This document shows, piece after piece, positions 30,558-42,945 of a DNA stretch of 64,000 nt; the stretch's first letter is position 1, and each line of letters begins with the position of its first letter. Made by a program: the position numbers and the translations under genes. Below the pieces are notes generated by a model, which worked only from the letters and a program-made list of their open reading frames with translations, was not told the origin of the DNA and searched no databases. Source of the stretch: Chondrilla cf. caribensis (lineage: Eukaryota; Porifera; Demospongiae; Chondrillida; Chondrillidae). The stretch spans positions 68,898 to 132,897 of the forward strand of contig OZ026567.1 of NCBI GenBank assembly GCA_964020155.1, written 5' to 3'.

Positions 30558-33500
30558 TCATGTCTCAACAAAGGACAATGTCCCATTCTTTCCGATGTCT
30601 TCTTGTATTTTGTTGACAAACTTTTCTTTTACTTTTGCAAAGTCCATAATATTCTCAGGTTTGCTCTCTCTCCAAAATTCATCAAATTCAACAAACACAC
30701 TCACTACAGAGGGAGAGACACAGTACACACCAAACACACTCACTACAGAGGGAGAGACACAGTACACACCAAACACACTCACTACAGAGGGAGAGACACA
30801 GTACACACAGATAGTACAGGGTTAGGATGGGTTATAGGTACTAAGAGTTGCGGGAGCTGTCTGGTGAAGAGGGGGGCAGTCTGGTGAAGAGGGGTGTGGT
30901 CTGGTAAAGAGGGGTGCAGTCTGGTGAAGAGGGGTGTGGTCTAGTATAGAGGGGTGTGATCTGCTGAAGAGGGGTGCGGTCTGGTGAAGAGGGGTGCGGT
31001 CTGGTGACGAGGGGTGCAGTCTGGTGAAGAGGGGTGCGGTCTGGTGAAGTGGGGTGCGGTCTGGTGAAGAGGGGTGCGGTCTGGTGAAGTGGGGTGTGGT
31101 CTAGTATAGAGGGGTGTGGTCTGGTGAAGAGGGGTGCGGTCTGGTGAAGTGGGGTGTGGTCTGGTGAAGAGGGGTGTGGTCTGAGTGGTGTGTAGGATGT
31201 TGTAATTCACTCACTGAAGACCTGGTAGAAGTGGTATTCGGGTGGGTTCTCGCTGGAGATGTCTCCCATTGAAATGTACTGCCGGTCCAACTGACACGTG
31301 TCTGTGAGTTCCACCACAGTGGCTGTCATGTTGATAGCTGTGATGGCATAGGGATACCCCAGGGTGGGGTGTTTGGATAGCCCTAGGAGTCTCCTGGACT
31401 CGTCCAATTTCAATTTACAAAAGTAGCTGTCACTTGCTCAGGAATGTGAAAGATTGGTGGTTGCTAGGTAACACATGGTTTGTGCAGCACTCAGCCAGGT
31501 GTAGAGCAAGTTACCAGTTCTCAGGGAGAATGCCAGCAATGTGAACACTCTTACACAAATATCTGAAATGAATTCTTAACCTCTGAAAGAAGACCTATTG
31601 CGGAGGCATGCTATAAATAGAACTAGATAGTGTCTTCTATTTATTGGCTATTTCAATGATTGAAACTGGCAAGGAATGTTATGTGGATATCAGGTGACTG
31701 CGCAGAGGATACACCATGCTCTTCAATCCAAGCAGTCCCATTCCTCTGAAGTCGGTAGCCGGGTTGTTGCCTTGGAAACCAATCTCCTGCCACTGTTTGG
31801 TGATCCTCTCCCTCAGCTCGGTTCCAGGCATCAACAGTTCCCATAACTACAGAAACAGGATAGCTCTCTCACCTGGTGACTACCCACACTCCTGGCAGGT
31901 CAGAATGGCATCCAACCACATTCCACTACCTGATAAGATAGCTTTGGGTCAGCTTACTTACCTCCTGGAGCAATTGTTCATGGCTGGCGTTGTTCATGGA
32001 GTAGGCTTCACTCCTCAGTTTATGGACATGGTATTTGAGTCTGGACAGTGATATTATCTTTGCACAGCTGGACGTCAAGCATCGCTGGTAGGGGTTTAGG
32101 AGGCTGCGGGTAGAGGTAATGATCAGACAGGGACTTTGACAACAGAAGTGACAATTATGTGAAGACACAGCATGTAGACACAACATGTACACAGAACATG
32201 TAGACATAACATGTACCCAGAACATGTAGACATACCATGTAGACAAAACATGTAGACAGAACATGTAGACACAACATGTAGACAGAACATGTAGACATAA
32301 CATGTACCCAGAACATGTAGACACAACATGTAGACAGAACATGTAGACACAACATGTAGTCAGTGTACCCCATATAGGAGTGGACCTGTCACATTGTCAA
32401 ATTAACAGTAAATAGCTGTTAACAAAACAGATAGCACCACCAGTGAACCTAAAGATTAACACTGAGCTGTATCAACTTCCTGGTCTGATGAGTACAACAC
32501 CCCCCCCCCCCCCCGGGTAGCCTTGGTGTGGTTGCATAAGCAAAGGGTGTTCAATATGCCAAGCTGTAAGCACTGCAGCCACTTACTTTGGAGGGAGGCT
32601 CCTTGGCTTCTTCAATCCCACAATGACATTCACGGCTGTTGAGACCTCCATCGTCCTATCTGAAGCAATCTCCCTCAGCTTCCGGTACTTGGATGCTCGA
32701 ATACTTCCAACTAAAAAATGACTTGTGTCATTGCACATCACTACCACACAATCCACAGTACACATGTAGACCACAGTATACATCTGGACCGCAGTACACA
32801 TGTAGACCGCAGTACACACATGTAGACCGCAGTACACATGTAGACCACAGTACACACATGTAGACCACAGTACACATCTAGACCACAGTACACATGTAGA
32901 CCACAGTACACATGTAGACCGCAGTACACACATGTAGACCACAGTACACATGTAGACCACAGTACACATGTAGACCACAGTACACATGTAGACCACAGTA
33001 CACCGCAGTACACACATGTAGACCACAGTACACATCTAGACCACAGTACACATGTAGACCGCAGTACACACATGTAGACCACAGTACACATGTAGACCAC
33101 AGTACACATGTAGACCACAGTACACACATGTAGACCACAGTACACATGTAGACCACAGTACACATGTAGACCACAGTACACATGTAGACCACAGTACACA
33201 TGTAGACCACAGTACACACATGTAGACCGCAGTACACATGTAGACCACAGTACACATGTAGACCACAGTACACATGTAGACCACAGTACACATGTAGACC
33301 ACAGTACACATGTAGACCACAGTACACACATGTAGACCGCAGTACACACATGTAGACCGCAGTACACATGTAGACCACAGTACACATGTAGACCACAGTA
33401 CACATGCAAACTCGTACTCAGTACATGTTACAATTACAGTGTATAGCACCATAGATGATGGCACTCGTACTAATCAGTGGAGCGAGTTTACTGTCTGGCA

Positions 33501-33683
33501 CTCACGAATAGAAATAGTTCTGACCAAGATATTGTATTTGCTCCCTTCGGGATATGTTAGACATAATCTGTAAATCTCTGGTTTTCCAGTTAGGATACGG
33601 ATGACCCATTTCCAGGCCTTGAAGAGGACGAACGAAACAGTTTGCCAAATCATGGAGGTACAGGACGTTCCTCTATCCGCCAT
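30558..33683 (-). CDS. ELMOD2: ELMO domain-containing ARF-family GAP (ELMOD2-like)
   Basis: Six exons in transcript order: 33683-33506, 32710-32587, 32103-31962, 31846-31713, 31426-31215 and 30703-30558, giving 311 aa with matching phases. The N-terminal KAWKWVIRILTGKPEIYRL resembles ELMOD1/2. The ELMO domain core reads HEQLLQELWELLMPGTELRE, KQWQEIGFQGNNPATDFRGM, SKHPTLGYPYAITAINMTA and EFDEFWRESKPENIMDFAKV. ELMOD proteins are GTPase-activating proteins for ARF/ARL GTPases, and the conserved Arg in TDFRGMG is in the family core. Three introns contain large minisatellites, one of which triplicates the last 3' splice site. The start codon lies 17 bp from that of TMEM223 on the other strand. Assignment to ELMOD2 rather than ELMOD1 is by similarity of length and ends only. 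Confidence 0.93.
30691..30808 (-). repeat. 39-bp tandem repeat carrying the ELMOD exon 6 acceptor
   Basis: Three copies of a 39-bp unit. Each contains, on the sense strand, a pyrimidine tract plus CTCTGTAG followed by TGAGTGTGTTTG. The most 3' copy joins the coding exon at 30703. Confidence 0.9.
30855..31185. repeat. 20-bp minisatellite in ELMOD intron 5
   Basis: Unit GGTCTGGTGAAGAGGGGTGC, about 16 copies with local variants. On the minus strand it gives spurious Pro/His/Thr-rich frames. Confidence 0.95.
32160..32362. repeat. 13-bp tandem repeat in ELMOD intron 2
   Basis: ACATGTAGACACA / GAACATGTAGACA / ACATGTACCCAGA units, about 15 copies, between exons 32587-32710 and 31962-32103. Confidence 0.92.
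32755..33410. repeat. 18-20 bp minisatellite in ELMOD intron 1
   Basis: About 35 copies of ACATGTAGACCACAGTAC, some with an extra AC or a G (CCGCAG). It fills most of the 795-bp intron and produces long Cys/Val/Tyr-rich spurious frames. Confidence 0.96.
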
Positions 33684-33701
33684 TTATCAGTGGATGAGAA
33701 A
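33684..33701. promoter_or_regulatory. Minimal divergent start region ELMOD / TMEM223
   Basis: Two outward-facing start codons (minus 33681-33683, plus 33702-33704) with 18 bp between them. The core promoters and 5' UTRs must overlap the partner's first exon, so the two mRNAs are probably antisense over a short stretch. Confidence 0.6.
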
Positions 33702-34319
33702 ATGGCTACAAGGATAGCTGCCTCGAGACTGCCCGCACTGCAGAGATTGCAATGTCGCATTCACCAAGCAAGGAGGTCGCTGGTTTCTTCTTCGAATACA
33801 CTGTACGAGAATTCTGAGAAAAGTCCTACACTGTTTGTATTTATTGGAGCAATTTCAGTAGTCCAAATGTTGTTTTGGAGCTACCTGGCTTGGTTTGCTT
33901 ACAGAGGGTTGTCTGATGAGGGATTGCAAAGGAGAATTGAACATTCAGATGACCACCAGAGCAAGAGCAAAGTGATTACCTCAACAAAGTGGAGATTGGT
34001 AGCTTCTCTTCTGGCACTATCAACTGGAGCTTTCTTTGCCTACACAGCGAACATGTTGACTTACAGGACAGTCGTTAGACTTCAGTTAGTGCAGAGGAGA
34101 AGTTCCCTACTCTTCACCACATACACCCCCTGGGGGAGAACACGCGTTGTCGATGTACCGCTGGCCAGCATCAGAAGTGTTGGTGATCGTCAAGGACCCA
34201 GCCCACAAGTGGCAGTGAAGGTGAAGGGCTATCCTCTGTTCTTTCTCTTGGACAAGAAAGGAGTGTTCAAGGAACCTCGTCTATTTGATGCATTGATAGT
34301 GTCAAGAACTAGTGTTTAG
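33702..34319 (+). CDS. TMEM223: TMEM223, mitochondrial inner-membrane assembly protein
   Basis: A single exon of 205 codons plus stop. The basic N-terminus (MATRIAASRLPALQRLQCRI) suits mitochondrial import. Two hydrophobic segments follow, FVFIGAISVVQMLFWSYLAW and LVASLLALSTGAFFAYTA, then a matrix-side domain ending VKVKGYPLFFLLDKKGVFKE then PRLFDALI, which is the conserved TMEM223 end. In humans TMEM223 aids mitochondrial translation and cytochrome c oxidase (COX1) biogenesis. The start at 33702 was preferred over the in-frame upstream position at 33642, which is not an ATG-initiated extension with conserved sequence and overlaps ELMOD exon 1. An intronless gene is unusual in this window; retroposition is possible but the divergent position suggests an old locus. 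Confidence 0.92.
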   Translation: MATRIAASRLPALQRLQCRIHQARRSLVSSSNTLYENSEKSPTLFVFIGAISVVQMLFWSYLAWFAYRGLSDEGLQRRIEHSDDHQSKSKVITSTKWRLVASLLALSTGAFFAYTANMLTYRTVVRLQLVQRRSSLLFTTYTPWGRTRVVDVPLASIRSVGDRQGPSPQVAVKVKGYPLFFLLDKKGVFKEPRLFDALIVSRTSV

Positions 34320-34324
34320 TCTCT

Positions 34325-34860
34325 ATGGTGTGTGTGTGTGGTGTGTGTGGTGTGTGGTGTGTGTGGTGTTTATGGTGTGTGTGGTGTGTGTGTGTGTGTG
34401 TGTGGTGTGTGTGGTGTGTGGTGTGTGTGTGTGTGTGTGTGTGTATTGGTAACTGCTGTACCTCTTCATTGTCCAGACAGTTTCATAATCCATATGTCCA
34501 TAAACTTCATATCTGTAAGTTAGGATTGATCCTTACAGCATAACACAAGCAGTGGAAGGGTCTCCTCATGTGAGACTAGAGCACATGCTGTAGTGCACAA
34601 GTGTGTGGAGGAAAGGTGTGCATGTGAGGGGGTTGTGATGTGTACCGGATGGGTGATGTGTGCCTGATGGGTGATGTGTGCCTGATGGGTGATGTGTGCC
34701 TGATGGGTGATGTGTGCTTGATGGGTGATCTGTGCCTGATGGGTGATGTGTGCCTGATGGGTGATCTGTGCCTGATGGGTGATGTGTGCTTGATGGGTGA
34801 TCTGTGCTGGACGGGTGATGTGTGCCTGATGGGTGATGGGTACTGTAAAATTGCTAAATA
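34325..34860. repeat. GT/GTGTGGT repeat and 18-bp minisatellite
   Basis: 34325-34445 is GT-rich with GTGTGTGGT units just after the TMEM223 stop. 34632-34845 is about 12 copies of GATGGGTGATGTGTGCCT. The rest to 35100 has no gene I can recognise. Confidence 0.92.
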
Positions 34861-35107
34861 CTGATTCCCCAATGAAGTCCTGATGGTTCTAATAAGATAT
34901 TCACAATTAATTAGAAGTGTTATACAATCTGCTGATACAGCATTGCACCTTGTTATCCCTTGGAAGAATCATTGGTTAATCTTTTCAATCCAAACCATTT
35001 GTTGGGATGGGGTAGCCAGGGGGTATTCGAACAGCTCGGATTGCATTGGGCAAACTACTCTGCATGGTGTGTGCAATGAGGCAAACTGGAATCTATTTTT
35101 AAAATCA

Positions 35108-35491
35108 TCACCCCACGCAGTAGTCCCGGTAATCTGAGATTGCAATCTCCATCAAATTCAGTAACTGGATCTTCTTGATCGTGGACCCGGGGTGATGTCC
35201 AGGCAACAATGTGGTACTTAGTGAATGCATGTTTCCGGATATTCGTCTTGAGCCATTGTAACCGTTTCCGGAACGAAGACCCTTCTCACACTGAAGCATC
35301 TGCGATGAATAGTTTTGACGCAGCAGATCGAGAGGGAGTGTTTGATACGGACTTAGTATACGGAAGTATACGGTAATTTGGAGGCTCGATAAAACGGCTT
35401 TGTTCGTCGGCTGAGGGCAATACTGCTTATTTTCTTGATCCTCTACGTCCAACCCGGCGAGAAGGTAATGCCACTCTGCTTCAGTAACCAT
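35108..35491 (-). CDS. Hypothetical protein, single-exon open frame
   Basis: A 127-codon frame starts MVTEAEWHYLLAGLDVEDQE and ends NLMEIAISDYRDYCVG. An in-frame extension to 35524 adds 11 residues. Amino-acid composition is protein-like and not repeat-derived, and the start is 267 bp from the filamin A start in divergent orientation. I do not recognise the family. The middle of the frame could conceal introns. It could also be antisense to an unannotated filamin 5' UTR. Evidence is composition and context only. Confidence 0.35.
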   Translation of the reverse strand: MVTEAEWHYLLAGLDVEDQENKQYCPQPTNKAVLSSLQITVYFRILSPYQTLPLDLLRQNYSSQMLQCEKGLRSGNGYNGSRRISGNMHSLSTTLLPGHHPGSTIKKIQLLNLMEIAISDYRDYCVG

Positions 35492-35758
35492 CCTAGTTGC
35501 ACTTGTTGATGTTATCTCTTTCACAGCAGGTCGTTCAACACGCTTGGAGGCCGTCCGGAATTAGCTATCGATACAAATTCCATTGTTTCGAACAAGTCGA
35601 CTCGTCTTGTTCCTGTGTACACACACCCGGAGATAAGGTGGAGTGTTTACTTCAGTCTTCATTGACCTGTGGGTGGCGGTCAACGACGCTTTCAATTCCT
35701 TTGATGTAGGTTGGTAGAAAGGCTAAGATCATCGGTCGTCTAGAGCTGGTCCTGGAAG

Positions 35759-38700
35759 ATGGCTGGATTCGGTGGCGACAAGACATGGATAGCCGTTCAG
35801 CAGAACACCTTTACCAACTGGTGTAACTCCAGTTTGAAGGGAACTGGCAACAAGATTGAAGACCTGGTGACAGACCTTGACGATGGCGTGAAGCTGGTGG
35901 TTCTTCTGGAACAGCTTTCCAAGAAGAAAGTGTCTTCAAAGTACGTTCTTAGCCGTGTGTCCAGCGTACGTTCGTTAAATGCGTGTGTGTATGTGTGTGG
36001 GCTACGATCGATTGAGTTGTGTAGCTTTCCTCGACCTGAGGTAGTTGGGACTTGTTAACTTGTCATTATCACCACTTAACGAAGTACCGTAGTAACTGGA
36101 TGATAATTGGTTGTAATTGCACCTGCTCCTCAAGTACTTAACTAGCCCCCTGTCACCAGCACAATATGTCAGCTCAAACATCCAACAGCATGGCTCTGTG
36201 TTGCTGTTGTACATTTGTAGTGATATAGCGAGTGGTATGTCTGTACTGCCATTACCATTGTGTGATTCACACCGACATTGGAGCCTTAGCCAGTATGAAT
36301 GTAGGCCGTCTTGAGCTCTGTGATCAGTTGATCAAGCTGCGTATCCGTGTGTGGTGGTGTGGAACACTTGATTCTCTATTCTGTTGTGTGGGACCTGCGG
36401 ACCCTGTGCCAGGCGGTGCCGGGATTGATCATATCAATCAATTGTGCTCAATACTATTCACATCTGAGCAGCCATGGAAGAGTGTGATGCATTCCATGTG
36501 TGTGCATGCCTGTGTGTCTATGTAGGTGTGCGTGCCTGTGTGTGTCTATCTGCGTACATTGAGGATAATTTGATGATTTGTAGTCAATAAATCATTGACT
36601 TCATGATGTGAATGCTCCTCAATAACAATGCTTGGTCTCTGCACTCCACTTCATCGCCTTCATCACAGACATCATGTGCCCCCCCCCCCCCCTGCAGGAT
36701 CCATTACAAGCCCCGCATACCAGCTCACAGAGCAGAAAATCTTGAGATGGCCTTTGACTTCATGAAGAACAAGGAGAAGATCCACATGGTCAATATAGGT
36801 GTGTTTCATTTGGTGTCACACCCACCACATGGACCTGCAGGGACCACACCCACCACATGCACGTGCAGGGACCACACCCACCACATGCAGGGACCACTCC
36901 CACCACATGCACATGCAGGAACCACACCTATCTCATTGGCCTACATGAGATGGCCTATTTTTAGTTAATCCTTTTTGGGTGCATTCTCTGCATTCTGGCA
37001 TTCCTGGTCTCAGTGTGGTTGCAGTATGTGTATTGCAGGCATTCTGTGATGTCATATTAGCATCATAGCTCTCACCCTGACCTGTTGCCAGGGCAATGGA
37101 ATGTCAATTGTTAAAGGTGATTAACTCCACTAATTGTCCCACTCCACAGGGCCCAGAGACATACAGGAGCACAACCAAAAGATCATCCTCGGTCTCATTT
37201 GGCATTTGATACTCAAGTATCAGATTCTGACCTCCCAACCTGAACCCACTGTTGATGACAGCAAGCCGGGGAAGAAGATCAAGCCTCCTTCTGCTAAGAA
37301 GCTCCTCATGAACTGGCTGAGAGCAGCTATGCCCGAAGACTGCCAAGTTAAGAATGTTACCAGCAGCTGGAATGACGGGAAGAACCTCTCAGCACTGGTG
37401 AATACCATGAAACCTGGCCTGTGTCCAAACTATGCCTCGCTCTCACCATCGGATGCTCTGCCCAACACCAAGAAGGCCATGGATCAAGCCGATGAGGAAT
37501 TTGATATTCCTCAGATCATTGATCCGGAACACTTGTGCATCGACAAACCGGACGAACTTTCTTGCATGACATACCTGTCCTACTTCTGCAGCGGGGACGA
37601 CTCTCCTGGTTACAACAGCCTTCTGGAGTGGGTGAGGAGCAAGATTCCCGACTACAACATCGAGAACTTCACTGACGACTGGAGGGACGGTCGTGCACTG
37701 AGTGCTCTAGTGAATGCCATTGCCGAGGGGACTGTCCCCAATCACGCCGAGCTGGATCCTAGCAAAGGTGTGGACAACATCCGCAGTGCAATGAAGACAG
37801 CAGATGATAACTTGGACGGTATCGAGAACAACATCACTCCTGAGGAGTTTGCAGACAAGAGAACAGACGCTCTAGCCATGATGGGCTACATCGAGTGGTT
37901 CAGGAAAGCTCGTCCCAAACAGAGAGAGAGTCTCTCTGCAGTAGGACCAGGTAGGTAGCTAGTGGGTGTGTCTGTGCGTTTATTTAGTGTGAGCATTAGA
38001 CATAAAAAAAGAGCAGGCTTGACGGTGTTTGACCCTCCACCCTCTTCCTCCCCTCTCAGGCATCACAGGCGGTGCTCCAGTTGGCATTGAAACCTATTTC
38101 CACGTCAAGGGTAACGTTAACCCCAAGTTACTCCATGTCAAGTTGACAAGCCCCGAAGGAGATGTGGTCCCTGTGACCCCAGCCCCCAGTGAGAACCCCA
38201 CCTTCCACAAGTTCATCTACACCCCCACCAAACCTGGCAAGCACACAGTCAACATCGACAAGGACGGTACCCCAATACCTGGGTCCCCCTTCTTCCCTGT
38301 GTTCACTGCTAAGACCGACCCAACACGCTGCCTACCTGATGGACCAGGGCTGAGCAGGGGCAGAGTGGGGACACCTGCTAACTTCACCGTGGACTGTCAT
38401 CGAGCTGGACCAGGTAGTCTCCAGGTGACCATCAACAGCCCATCTGGTGCGGATGTGCCAACGACCATCACAGGAGACAGCACATACAATGTACAGTACA
38501 CTCCTGAGGAGGCGGGGCCTCACAATATAGTCATTCTCTATGCGGACCACCAGGTCAAGGGGTCACCATTCACTGCCATTGTCTATGATCCATCCAAAGT
38601 GGTTGCCAGTGGTGACGGTCTATCCCATGGTGTAACTGGTGAGAAAGCAGAGTTCACCATTCGTACCGAGGGTGCTGGTCCAGGTAAACCTGTTGTCAAG

Positions 38701-41700
38701 GTGATGGGTCCTTGGCGCAGTGTCCCATGTGATGTGGAAGAAGTAGATGAACACTTGTACAAGTGTACCTACACTCCTGAAGAGGGTGGTGCTCACCCAA
38801 TCAATATTGTGTTTGCTGATGAAGACGTACCAGGATCACCCTTCACTGCTCAAGTGGAGGAGGCCATCCCGGTGGACGCTCGTAAGGTGAAGGTGGACGG
38901 CCCTCACTGTCCTCAGATGCACAGAGGACCTGTGTCTGGAGTGTGTGACGTATCAGAAGCTGGAGACGGTCAACTGACAGCTACCTGCTACAGTAAGAAG
39001 TACGGGGATGTTCCTGTGGAGGTGGGACCTCAGGAAAATGGCTCCCACAAGGTATTGTTCAATCCCCCGGGCAAAGATGTCTTCCACTTGTCCGTTCTGT
39101 GGAGTGGAGACCATGTACCTGGGTCACCCTTCGACATCGATTTGAACCCGCCTTTAGCCAATGAGGTGAGAGTTGACGGACCACACCCATGTCCCAATGG
39201 CATTGGTCCTGTTCACGCATACATCGACACGTCTGATGCCGGAGACGGTGTATTGGATGTCAAGAGCTCTGGTGAGCGTCTTGGTCCAGTTGAGGTGAAA
39301 GTGGTCGAGAAGGATGCTTGTGTTTACGATGCATCGTTTGAAGCCTTCCAACCAGACATCTACCACATGGATGTGAAGTGGAGTGGAGTGCACGTGCCCG
39401 GATCCACCTTCAGAATACCTGTTGATCTTGGAGAAGGTCTGTGTACCCAGGAGGTGTTGGAGGATGTGGAGAGCGCCTACGTCCCAGCCTCCTTCAGTGA
39501 TGTATACGACAGCGGGGAGTCCAAGGAATACCAAGAGCCGGACATTCCCGAGTCCATCCCTTCGTTCCACGTCGGAGAGAAGCTATCGGTCACCGTGGAC
39601 AAGGAGGGTCAGGGAGATGCTGGTCATGTGACTGCTGATTGCCGTGGTGACACAGCGGGTCCCGTTCCAGTGAACATGACAAAGAATTCAGACGGGACAT
39701 ACACAGCGACCATCGATCCTCGTGTCCCCGACCTCTACACAGTGAACGTACTGATGGACGGGGAGCATGTCCCCAGCTCCCCCTTCAAGGTGAGGTACCT
39801 TCCTCCCCAAACGGATGCCACAAAGTGCAGAGTGTACAACCGTCCACCTCCGGAGAAGAGACTTATTGCTCATGACGACATCATGTACAACGTGGATGCC
39901 TCCAAAGCTGGTGCTGGAGACCTCACCGTCCAATCAGAAGGACCTTCGGGTGGCAAGACAAACACCAATCTCCAGGTGGTACCCAAAGAAGGCAGCGACT
40001 TCAAGATCATCTACACTCCAACCAAAGCAGGTACTCACAAGCACTACATCTACTGGAGCAAGGAAGCCATACCCGACTCACCGGTGGAGTTCGAAGTCTC
40101 TCCTCGCGACATCCCAGTCTACCCTTGGTCAAAGGTCATCGGCATTGACTACGAGTTCCCGGGACTGAAACCCAAGGATCTGTCTGGTCACGTGATCTAC
40201 CAGCCCACTGGTAAGAAGCTGAAACTTAGTGTGGAGAAGAACAAGGCGGAACCAGAAAAGGCTCACGTCACCTTTAAGCCAACAGATGCAGGTATTTATG
40301 AGATACACATATTACATCACAAGAACCACGTTAGGGGAAGTCCCTTTGAAGTGCGTGTACTAGAACCTCCAAATCCAAATAAGGTGAAAGTGAACGGTTT
40401 GGAAGATGCCAAGTGCTACGTTGGGGACAGTGTGGCCTTCAGTGTGGACTGCACTGAAGCTGGGACTGGGGAGCTCCTGGTGAAGGCAGACAGTCCGTCC
40501 AAAGACGACGAACCTTCCCAACTGGATATCGTGGACAACCACAACAACAGTTATGATGGTACCTACATCCCTTCCACTGTGGGAGACCATCAACTCCATG
40601 TGAAGTGGGCCGACCAGCCTGTCCCTGGATCACCCTTCACCATCAAGGCCATCCCTGTGGAAGAGCCCAAGATGGACGCTGGCCTGACCATAGTGGAGGT
40701 GGGCCAGCCTGTGGATATCCAGCTGGTGGACAAGCCGGACGACGACATAGTGGCCCAGGCCGTTGGTGACCGCACTGGTAGTGCTCATGTCTCCGTGCAG
40801 AAGGAGGATGACGGCCACCACAGGGTCATCTTCGAGCCTCTCTTGGAGGACGACTACACTGTTAACGTTCTCTTGAATGGATCGCACATCGATGGCTCTC
40901 CCTTCAGAGTCAAGGCACTGGACAAGACCACAATATTTGCTGATGGCGAGGAAGGAGTGCCAACTACCATCACAGAGGTGGAGGTTAACAGCAGTGTGAA
41001 CTTTGTCCTTCGACCAGGACCAATCGAGGGGGATCCAGAGGTGAGGGTGATTGGGCCATCTGGGCCGCTGGACACCAGCACAGTCGGCACTGATGAAGGC
41101 CGCTACATCACCCACTTCAAGCCCGATGAAGAAGGAGAGTATTACTGCAATGCCAAGCACAACAATGCCCATCTCAAGGGTAGCCCTTTCAGAGTTTTGG
41201 CTGTGGACAAGTTGAAGAGTGATCCATCTAAGTGCTTCATTCTCCCGGAAGATCTTGAAGTGATGTCCACACCATTTGAGCACAATCAGTTGGTGAACTT
41301 CCGTGTCTCCACTCTCAACGCTGGACCAGGTACCCTCAACGTCACCTCCAGAGGTCCTTCCAAAGCAGACGTTGTCATCACAGACAATAAGGATGGCATC
41401 TATTCTGTGAAGTTCTCTCCATCAGAGCCAGGCAAGTACAAACTGGATGTAACCTGGGATGATGTCAACATCAAGGGAAGTCCCTGCAATATTGTTGTGA
41501 AGGGACAGAGGAAGTCACGGGTTCTGACCGGTCTTGACCTGTCCAATGTACCTTTCCGGGTTGGAAAGCCACACAAATTCAAAATCCACTGTGATGACCT
41601 TGGGGATGGTCCATTTGATGTGCAGGTAGAACCACCCACTGATGCATCCATCACCATCAGAGATCTCGGGAAGCAAACCTATCATGTCACCCTGGTGCCC

Positions 41701-42945
41701 AAAGAACCTGGAGTCCACAAAGTGTCAGTTCTCCACAGCAACCAGCACATCCTGGGTAGCCCCTTCTCCTGCCAGTTCCAGCAGCTTGGTGATGCCTCAA
41801 AATGTCGGTTGTTGGAAGACGCCGAAGAACAGCAGCACGAAGTGGGGGAGGAGGTCTCCTTCATGGTGACCACTGAGGGAGCTGGTCCGGGTACTCTCTC
41901 TGCCAGTGTTGAGAATGTTCAGAAGAAGACCTCAAGACCAGCTGACGTGAAGCAGTTAGACGAGACCACCTATCGTGTGACCTTTGACCCTGGTCAAGAG
42001 GAGGAGTATTTGCTGAGCATCAAGTACGACAATGCCCACATTGTTGGATCACCCTTCAGACTGTCCTTCAGTACTCCCCCTGACCCTACCCAGTGCCGAG
42101 CGGAAGGGGAGGGGATAATATCAGCTCAGGAGAACGAGGAGTCCACCTTTGTCATCATCACCGATGGGACCAACTCGGATCTGAAAGTTGAAATTGAAGG
42201 TAGTTTTGAGAAAGTGGAGCCTGTGATCTCTCCTCCAGAGAACGGCAAGTACACTGTTACTTACACACCAAAGTTTCCTGGAGAGTATAAGATTCAGGTT
42301 CTCTGGAACGACGAGGCCATTCCTGGTTCTCCATTCCGGGTGAAGTCCTACAGCCCTTCCGATCCCTCCAGTATCAACCTGGACAAAGACACAGTTAAAG
42401 ACAGTGTGTTGGGCAAGCCTTTCTCCTTCACGGTCAACAGTGAACCAGGGAATGATGGAGAGCTGACTATCGTAGCACACGGACCCAACAAAGTTGTAGA
42501 CGGTACCATCGTTGATAATGGGGATGGCACCTTTGGAGCAACGTTTGACCCACCAGAGCCCGGTAAGTACATGGTCCATATCAGATATAACGGGCAACAC
42601 ATCAACGGTAGCCCCTTTAAGGTGAAGGTGGCTTCTCCTCCGATGCCTGAAAAGGTGAAGGCATATGGTCCAGGATTGGAGGACGGGGTGGTGGGTCGCG
42701 AGGGGAGCTTTGTGGTGGAAACCAAGGAGGCTGGTGCGGGCACGCTGGCTGTGCGTGTGCACGGACCTAAGGGAGCGTTCAAGATCAACATGAAGAGAGA
42801 CCCCACCTCTGAGAGGACTATCCTTGTTCGCTACGACCCCACATCGGTGGGTGAGTACACCGTAGACATCACATGGTCCGAGACCCACATCCCAGGATCG
42901 CCGTTCAAGGTCCAGGTCCGTCCCGAAGAAGACAAGCCGGAATAA
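35759..42945 (+). CDS. Filamin A-copy: three CH domains plus 17 filamin/Ig repeats
   Basis: Exons 35759-35940, 36698-36798, 37150-37950 and 38060-42945, giving 1989 aa. The large last exon holds all Ig repeats. CH1 begins TWIAVQQNTFTNWCNSSLKG; CH2 begins LMNWLRAAMPEDCQVKNVTS; CH3 begins YNSLLEWVRSKIPDYNIENF. Three CH domains match the Jitterbug-type filamin layout rather than the two-CH vertebrate filamins. Seventeen repeats are counted by their (K/P)GSPF-type ends, with a longer linker (about YVPASFSDVYDSGESKEYQE) before repeat 6. Filamins cross-link actin filaments. The C-terminus stops right after repeat 17 (VRPEEDKPE). A run of C residues lies directly before the exon 2 acceptor. It is the only plus-strand member of the cluster. 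Confidence 0.95.
36815..36925 (+). repeat. Short degenerate repeat in filamin A intron 2
   Basis: Repeats of GGGACCACACCCACCACATG plus GCA-type filler, about four copies, starting about 35 bp after the donor at 36799. Confidence 0.8.

Noticed and set aside
32583..33464. Cys/Tyr/Val-rich frames of 142-222 codons on the minus strand
   Set aside because: Translation of the 18-20 bp array in ELMOD intron 1, read in all three phases.
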